From the NCBI RefSeq assembly GCF_022539505.1, contig NC_061510.1:228459853-228523852 (forward strand): DNA of 64,000 nt, read 5' to 3'. Made by a program: the position numbers and the translations under genes. The first letter of the stretch is position 1. Each line of letters starts with the position of its first letter. The stretch is from Lolium rigidum (Eukaryota; Streptophyta; Magnoliopsida; Poales; Poaceae). A model generated the notes under the pieces. It was given only the letters and a program-made list of their open reading frames with translations, did not search any database and had not been told where the DNA came from. Below are positions 57,206 through 64,000 of this stretch, piece by piece.

Positions 57206-59492
57206 ATGAAGCTCGCCGGTCTCAAGTCGGTGGACGGGGCTCACGAGGAGTCGATCTGGGCGGCGGCGTGGGTCCCCGCTGCCGACCACCGCCCCACGGC
57301 GCTGCTCCTCACCGGCGCGCTCGACGAGACCGTCCGCGCCTGGCGCCCCGACGACCTCGCCGCCGCGTCGCCGCCGGCGCGGGGCCACGCGCTCGGGGTG
57401 CTCTCCCTCGCGGCGCACCCGGCCGGGGTCATAGCCGCCGCGGTCTCCCTCGACAGCTACATCCGCGTCTTCGATGTCGACTCCGGAGCTTCAGTCGCCA
57501 CTCTCGATGCCCCGCCCTCCGAGGTCTGGGGCGTCCAGTTCCACCCTAAGGTAAGGCGCTGACTTCGTGTGTTCCTGCGTGACCTCTCTACTCGTAAGTT
57601 GCCGTTGAGTAGGCTCGACTGGGAGATGCTTGAAAGGTGTGCTTTCTTCAGTAAGATGCTTTGGTAGTTTTGCCTGATTCTAGCACAGAATACAATCAAA
57701 GCACTGCCTTGGTTTCCTTGCTTTTCTACTAATCTAATTGGTAAGTGAAATTGAAGTAATTTGTGGGCTTTTGTCAAATGCTGTTAGAGTGCATTTCATG
57801 GTGAAATTGAGAAAGGGACAAGACTAGTTCTTTTACAACGGTACCTGAAAACAAGCAAGTGTGAACTTGTTTAGTGAGGTGCACTGGCCTGCATTTTACG
57901 GCACGTTATCCTTGCTATTTGTTTTATGTACTAACACTGCAGTAAATTTACAAGTGAGAAAAGCTATTTTGAGTCTGATTATAGACCATTGTTGTTTGTT
58001 GTCAAGCGTGTGCATTTTTTAATTCAACCTATTAGCTTATATTTTCTACACTCTGAAGATTATGTTTTGTGCTTTCTTTCTGGAGTAAATTAAGGTCCTG
58101 AATGAATATTGCAGATAACTGTTCGTTTAAATTACTGGTGGATAGAGTTCATATTTCATTATTATAAGCTGGGGCCTCATTAAACTGGTTAACCAATACT
58201 AATGTACAGCATTTGGACGGTATGCAAGTATTGCTACAAAATTTATGTGCCAAACAGTCTGTCCTTGGCTCTGTGCCTATTGCCTTCTTGATGGTTACTT
58301 TCAAGATCAATACTGGATTTTGTGACATAACATTATTTTCTTATGCTGTTCACCTATTCCTCATTGGAAATTGCAAAGGCGGCATATAGCTGGTAACTGT
58401 AAATGATTGTTGTTCCATGATTTGTGAGTGTGCCTTGCTGTTAGGGATCAAATTTTAATACTCCCTCCGTCTCAAAATAAGTGACTCAAATTTTTCTAGA
58501 TACGGATGTATTTATAGTTGAAATGCGTCTAGATGCATCCTTATCTAGCCAAAGTTGAGTCACTTATTTTGGGACGGAGGAAATATGTTTCGACCAAGCG
58601 TATTTAATCAGTCATACCTGGTGCAAAGCTTGCAAGGTCAAAAACTAGTTTCACCTGATTTTGTTCCATGTGCAGTCTTTTTGGTTTTGACATGATTGTT
58701 TGAAACCTTGACAACCAATGTAATATTGTACTGTAATAACCAATAAGGTGGCACATATGAAGGAAAACTGTGAATGAGTTATCCTGCTTTATTAAGGAAT
58801 CACGTTATTTGGATGCTCGTTGCTCAGGTCCGGTTATTAACAGATCAATCAAATTTGTTCTTTCTCAGGGTGTTGCTCTGGCTGCAGCTGGTGGTGGCAG
58901 TGGATCAGTGAAACTCTGGGACACGGAGAAGTGGCAGCCTATTGCCAGCCTTCCTGTTCCACGCCCAGAGGGAGCTCGCCCTGATAAGACTGGCAGCGGC
59001 AAGTTTGTTCTTTCAGTTGCGTGGAGCCCAGACGGCAAGCTCTTAGCATGTGGATCCATGGATGGCACAATAGCCGTGTACGACGCGGTCCGTATGAAGT
59101 TTCTCCACCATCTGGAGGGCCACCACATGCCAGTGAGGTCCATGGTGTTCTCCCCGGTGGATCCTCATGTGCTCTTCACCGGCTGCGACGACTCCCATAT
59201 CCACATATACGACGCCAAGGAGAAGGGCCTCATCGGGGCCATGTCTGGGCACGCGAGCTGGGTGCTGAGCATCGACGTGAGCCCGGATGGCATGGCGGTG
59301 GCGACGGGCTCCAGCGACCGCACCGTACGGCTCTGGGACATCAATGCGAGGGCGTCAGTGCAGACGATGAGCAACCACTCCGACCAGGTCTGGGCTGTTG
59401 CGTTCCGGCCGCCGGGAGGGGAAGGAGTCCGTGCGGGACGGCTCGCGAGCGCCTCGGACGACAAGAGCATCTCCCTCTACGATTACTCCTAG
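57206..59492 (+). CDS. VIP3: VIP3/SKI8-like WD40 repeat protein, copy 2 (two exons)
   Basis: Exons are 57206-57550 and 58869-59492. The 1318-base intron starts GTAAGG and ends CAG. The 322-residue protein is identical to copy 1, with the same seven WD-type strand ends. Between the coding sequences I count five differences, all synonymous (three in exon 1, two in exon 2), while the introns differ by several substitutions and indels, so the protein is under constraint or the copies separated recently. A MULE sits 239 bases upstream of the start codon and a LINE 374 bases downstream of the stop. The role is as for copy 1: scaffold subunit of the Paf1 and Ski complexes. Confidence 0.95.
58461..58583. 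mobile_element. Stowaway-type MITE in the VIP3 intron, copy 2
   Basis: Same 123-base element, ends and TA duplication as at 3395-3517, apparently without a base change. Confidence 0.9.
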
Positions 59493-59866
59493 TTTTACAG
59501 ACTTATGGACAGCCAGTATCTACCTCGCCATGTAGTCTGGATGACTTGTTGTACGACGCTGATCAACCCTCTAACTTGCAAGTACTTGTAGCAGCGTTTG
59601 GAAGGCTGGCGAGTTGTAAACTCATCCCTTTTCCTGCCAGTGATCACGGCTTTGTTATTTCAGTTTCAACCTTATTTGTGCTATGCCTTCTGCTTTTTGC
59701 TAACTGTGCTATGCCTTGTGAAATGAAATGTATAAGATGATGGGCCGCGGTTTCTTTTATATTCAGTTGTATATATGAACGGAAATATAAAAGAAATCGT
59801 CGCTCAAGCCACTGTGGATACCTTGCAAGATTGTAAACGTTGCTGTGCCTAGGAAGATCGCCGTAT

Positions 59867-62476
59867 TTTTGTTGGAAGGAGATTCGAATACGAGATACTT
59901 TCATAGTGTAGCCAATGGCAGATACAGAAAGAAAATCATTCACTCTCTAGTCCAGGAAGAGGGCGTGATTGAAGGTCATGAACAGCTAAAGTCCTATATT
60001 ACTTCGTATTATAAGGGCATGTTCGGTGCCAACGAGGAATCTGATATTTCTATAGACGACTCCAGGATTGATGATATACCTCAAGTGTCTCCACAGGAAA
60101 ATGCGCTTCTGACTTCTCCTTACTCCGAGGAAGAAATTAGGAAAGCGGTTTTCCAAATGGAACACAATAAGGCACCAGGACCGGATGGCTTTCCTACGGA
60201 ATTCTATCAAAGCTTCTGGGATATTATTAAGGTAGATTTAATGGATCTCTTTAGTGAACTTCATTTGGGTCAACTAGATCTATTCCGTATCAATTTTGGT
60301 GAGATCACTCTTTTACCAAAAGTGATTGACGCGGAACGGATTCAGCAGTTTAGACCAATTTGTCTTCTACATGTTTGCTTCAAGATTTTTACCAAAGTTA
60401 CGACTATTAGACTGACTTCGGTGGCTGATCATGTGGTGCTTCCATCTCAGACTGCTTTTATGCAAGGTAGATACATCCTAGATGGTGTTGTCACTTTGCA
60501 TGAAACAATTCATGAGATGCACCGTAAAAAGTTGAATGTAGTAATACTCAAAATTGACTTTGAGAAAGCCTATGATAAGGTTAAATGGTCCTTTCTTCAA
60601 CAAACACTCAGGATGAAAGGCTTTTCTGATGAGTGGCGTGCTCTGATTAATAACTTTGTTTTTGGAGGAAGTGTTGCAATCAAAGTCAATGATGACATTG
60701 GTAGATACTTCCAGACAAAAAAAGGGTTGAGGCAAGGCGATCCCCTATCTCCAATATTATTTAATATTGTGGCGGATATGCTAGCTATTATAATCGAGAG
60801 GGCTAAAGTTGATGGCCAGATTGAAGGTGTAGTTCCCCATTTGGTGGATGGGGGCTTATCTATCCTTCAATATGCCGATGATACAATTTTATTTATGGAT
60901 CATGATTTGGACAAGGCAATGAATCTGAAGTTAATTCTTTCAGCTTTCGAGCAGTTGTCCGGTCTAAAGATAAATTTCCATAAAAGTGAATTATTCTGTT
61001 TCGGTGAGGCTAAAGACGATGCCAACCAATATGTCGAGCTATTCGGATGTGGCCTCGGGAGTTTTCCAATTAGCTATCTGGGCATTCCGATTCATTATCG
61101 GAGGCTCACGGTAGCCGAATGGAAAATTGTGGAGGAAAGACTCCAGAAACGCCTGAGTAGTTGGAAAGGTAAATTATTATCCCTTGGAGGAAGATTGGTT
61201 CTCATAAATTCAGTACTGACAAATATGGTACTGTATATGATTTCTTTCTTCCAATTGCCCAAAGGAGTCTTGCAAAGGTTGGATTATTTCCGATCAAGAT
61301 TCTTTTGGCAAGGGGATAATGAAAAGAAAAAATACCGGTTAACCAAATGGAGTGTTGTCTGCCGACCAAAGGATCGAGGTGGGCTTGGAGTTCATGATCT
61401 TGAAGTTAAAAACAGGGCCTTGCTTGGAAAATGGCTGGCCAGGTTATCAACTGAGGATGGTCGGTGGCAACAACTATTGCGGAAAAAGTATGTGGGCTCC
61501 AAAGCAATATCTCAGGTTTTATGGAAACCTGGTGATTCGCATTTTTGGGCTGGCATCATGGCCACAAAAAAGCACTTTTTCCCATTCGGTTCATTCTCCA
61601 TTCGGAATGGGTCTGAGATAAGGTTCTGGGAGGATAGGTGGTTGGGTGCAACTACTCTTCGAGAACAATATCTCGCTTTGTACAATATTGTTCGACATAA
61701 AGGAGATACCTTACAGAAGGTGATGGAAACCTCTCCACCCTCTATGTCGTTCAGGCGTGATCTCATTGGTCCCAGGCTGGCTTCATGGAATGAATTGCTA
61801 CAACGGTTAGCTTCAATCCAGCTGATTCAGGGGGCCGATGAATTTCGTTGGAATCTTACCAAGAATGGTAAATTCTCGGTTAGTTCCATGTATAAAGCTT
61901 TAATCTTACCTAGTCAACCGGTTTTTAATAACAAATCCATCTGGAAGATGAAGATACCTCTGAAAACAAAAGTCTTTGCATGGTATCTTCGTCGGGGTGT
62001 GATACTCACTAAAGATAACCTTGCCAAACGCAATTGGCATGGCTGTACGAAATGTGTTTTCTCGTCATGAAAATGAGACAATAAAACACCTCTTCTTCAG
62101 CTGTAGAATTGCTAGGTCTATATGGTCAATCATTCAGATAGGTTCTACCCTATACCCTCCCCGTAGCGTTGCAAACATTTTCGGCAACTGGCTAAACGGG
62201 GTTGAAACTAGGTATAAAACGCTTATCAGGATGGGTGCGATTGCAGTTATATGGTCGCTTTGGCTATGTAGAAATGACAAGGTTTTTAATGACAAGAATT
62301 CTTCTCTTTTGCAGGTTGTGTACCGCTCTACGGCTTTGCTCCGTTCATGGTCGCCACTCCAGCGTTTGGAGGATCGCGACCTTTGTACGGAGGTGTCTAC
62401 ACGATTGGAGAACACGGGGAAGAAGTTTATTTCCCAACATGGGTGGCAGCATAATAGGCGTATTCAGGCTTTTTAG
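59867..62476 (+). pseudogene. LINE ORF2 remnant: reverse transcriptase and zf-RVT region
   Basis: Reads LLEGDSNTRYFHSVANGR at the start, NKAPGPDGFPTEFY, FRPICLLHVCFKIFTKV, the motif A word KIDFEKAYDKVKWSF, KKGLRQGDPLSPILFN, and the catalytic YADD at 60871-60882. The frame stops at 62070. It resumes in another frame (ETIKHLFFSCRIARSIW, WSLWLCRNDKVF) up to 62476, so a frameshift near 62060 splits the C-terminal zf-RVT domain. Apart from that the 730-codon frame is open. Codons before 59867 belong to the flanking DNA and any ATG there is accidental. Confidence 0.92.
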
Positions 62477-62635
62477 GCTGTGCCAGTTTATCTAGCGTTT
62501 ATCTTTCTATCGACTCTGTACTTCTTTGTTTTGATCTTTTTGATACTTTGAACGGCTGTGTGCATCTTAGTTATGCAGAGGCTGGGTGTAATGCTTAAAC
62601 CTTTTAAGTAATGAAGCGCCCTTTATCGAAAAAAA
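59867..62635 (+). mobile_element. 5'-truncated L1-type LINE downstream of VIP3 copy 2
   Basis: Flanked by a perfect 16-base target duplication AGGAAGATCGCCGTAT (59851-59866, 62636-62651). It starts inside the reverse-transcriptase ORF, so ORF1 and the endonuclease are missing. It ends CTTTATCGAAAAAA, a typical plant L1 tail. The perfect duplication suggests a fairly recent insertion. Confidence 0.95.
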
Positions 62636-62651
62636 AGGAAGATCGCCGTAT

Positions 62652-63717
62652 GGCATGTTCACGGTCTGAACTCTCTGGAACATTGCGACAGTGTCTGCTA
62701 ACCTGTGACTTCATCCGGGTCATTGATTGTTTGTTTGGCTTCAGAAGATCATGTTAGCAGTGTTGTCATGTGATGCTGCAAAGTGCGAGCTCTTAGCTTT
62801 GAATTCAAGGACTTATGCTATTTGCATTTAGGTTCTTTTGGCGTGGAAGAACAATGCAAATCGTTGTCTTGGCTGTGATATTAGACTTGTTGATAACTAA
62901 GATCACACTAGAGCTAATTCCTTTATAAAAAAAAATCTGCTAGTGCAACTCCAATTAGTTATGTCATGTTTTAGCTCACAAGGAAATCAATTTCGACATG
63001 CGTGCCACACAACAACTGAGAGTGTTGGAAGCATGTATGCCCAAGAAACATAGAAGGACCAAATTACATCGACAGAAAGAGAACAATACTACATCATTAA
63101 GGCAATCGACATAAGGCAGAGACAGGGGTTTCGCTTTCATACCTTGAAATTATAGTCTTCGGAGGCTGATGGAGCAAAATCACATTCAGATGCAAGCTGC
63201 AAGGAGGGAGCAAAGTAGCAAACGGAACTGCCACTTCGCTCTGCCTTTGCGGCTTTGCCATCCACTGGTGGTATCGAGGGGAGCCGTGTCCCTGCCTCCT
63301 GAGTACATTGCTACCTTCAAACACCATATCAATCACAAACTATCAAGTACGGCAGGAAAAAGTTCCCTGGAAAATATTTGAAAGTAGTCATTGATGATAG
63401 TAGTATATTTAAAAGCACTCGGCTCACGAGGAACAATCGACGGGATACTGTTATACTTAGTTTTTAACAAGTATTCTTGAATACTCAGATCGACCCAACC
63501 ATCAATGCAAAAATGCCTCGGGTAGAAGCACCATGCGACAACATCTTCAACCCAGCATATGTTGGAAGATCCTCAATCAACACCAATGAAAGAAAACATA
63601 TCATTCAGAAAAGAACAGAATGCATCAACACACAGAAGGAAATAAATATGATATGTTCAAATCCTTGTTGATCATTCCTATGCATAGTCATCTCAAAGGT
63701 AGTTTCTTCCAATTTAC
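62652..63717. other. Intergenic DNA downstream of the LINE
   Basis: The part 62652-63323 is absent from copy 1. From 63324 it matches copy 1 again (CCATATCAATCACAAACTAT). No gene is recognised, although exons of an off-window gene cannot be excluded. Confidence 0.4.
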
Positions 63718-63724
63718 TGGTGTG

Positions 63725-63883
63725 CAGTGGCGGACACAGGATTTTCATCAAACATGGACGCACTATAAGCCCAGTCAAATTTTCATTAAAATATTCATCA
63801 ATTTTTTTTATCAAAATAGGCTGCACCGTCGACCGGAAGCCTGGACGCGTGCCCGGGCTTAGGGATGGTTGGGTTCGCCTATG
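63725..63883. mobile_element. hAT-type MITE, copy 2
   Basis: 159 bases, counterpart of 5056-5215, with target duplications CTGGTGTG (63717-63724) and CTAGTGTG (63884-63891, one change). Confidence 0.85.
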
Positions 63884-64000
63884 CTAGTGTGAGAAGACAT
63901 CTGCACCCATTGCTAAAGACATGTACACCCATTTACTGGTAGAGACAAGAGCATTAAGCACTAATTCTTTGTTCAAACTCTGAGCAGCTCCCTAAAAGAC

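Larger units (their letters stand above)
55002..64000. repeat. Segmental duplication, copy 2 (contains VIP3), runs off the window
   Basis: Matches 881-5332 in order and orientation from GTTGCCATCATCCAGGGTAA to CTCCCTAAAAGAC. Extra material relative to copy 1 is about 200 bases near 55715-55920, the MULE at 56250-56967, the stretch 59766-63323 with a LINE, and about 31 bases near 63420. There is no LTR at its left edge. Confidence 0.95.

Noticed and set aside
59021..59740. 239-codon plus-strand ORF overlapping VIP3 copy 2 exon 2
   Set aside because: It is an out-of-frame shadow of the WD40 coding sequence. The same frame is cut short in copy 1.

Overview
This is nuclear DNA from a grass, most likely a cool-season grass (Pooideae). 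I cannot name the species. The evidence is two GC-rich copies of a plant WD40 gene (VIP3/SKI8) with one intron each, Stowaway, hAT and Mutator miniature elements, a plant L1-type LINE, and a dense nest of Gypsy LTR retrotransposons. A 100-base run of N (7216-7315) marks an assembly gap.

Layout. 1-880 is the start of an Athila-like LTR on the minus strand. 881-5332 is copy 1 of a segmental duplication carrying VIP3 (exons 2164-2508 and 3803-4426). 5333-7215 is intergenic, with MITEs and a local direct repeat that runs into the gap. 7316-51022 is one nested retrotransposon stack. The oldest layer is element E, a Tekay-type chromovirus on the minus strand (29430-51022, LTR about 4.9 kb). Two Athila-like elements without pol sit in its two LTRs: A (15830-29429) in the 3' LTR and D (40020-49175) in the 5' LTR. 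A in turn contains B (7316-15829, minus), inserted in its 5' LTR, and C (19193-27502, minus), inserted in its internal region. B and C are Tat-like elements with gag and protease remnants, no recognisable reverse transcriptase or integrase, and an antisense gene near the 3' LTR. 51023-55001 is intergenic DNA with a small two-exon defensin-like gene (53456-53830, minus) beside a minisatellite. 55002-64000 is copy 2 of the duplication, with a second VIP3 (57206-57550 and 58869-59492), a MULE insertion upstream and a truncated LINE downstream.

How it fits together. The only clear host genes are the two VIP3 copies, which encode identical 322-residue proteins, and the defensin-like peptide. VIP3/SKI8 is a WD40 scaffold shared by the Paf1 transcription complex and the cytosolic Ski-exosome RNA decay complex. 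The two copies lie on opposite sides of an assembly gap, so they may be true tandem duplicates or two haplotypes of one locus placed in series. The least explained material is inside the retroelements. It includes an intact 410-residue ORF upstream of gag in E, whose predicted order of helices and strands resembles a double-stranded-RNA-binding domain. It also includes a 214-residue ORF kept open in both A and D and followed by an unchanged structured segment, LTRs that have absorbed a primer-binding site, repeated internal polypurine-like motifs, and many GCCGAT/ATCGGC dyads across C.
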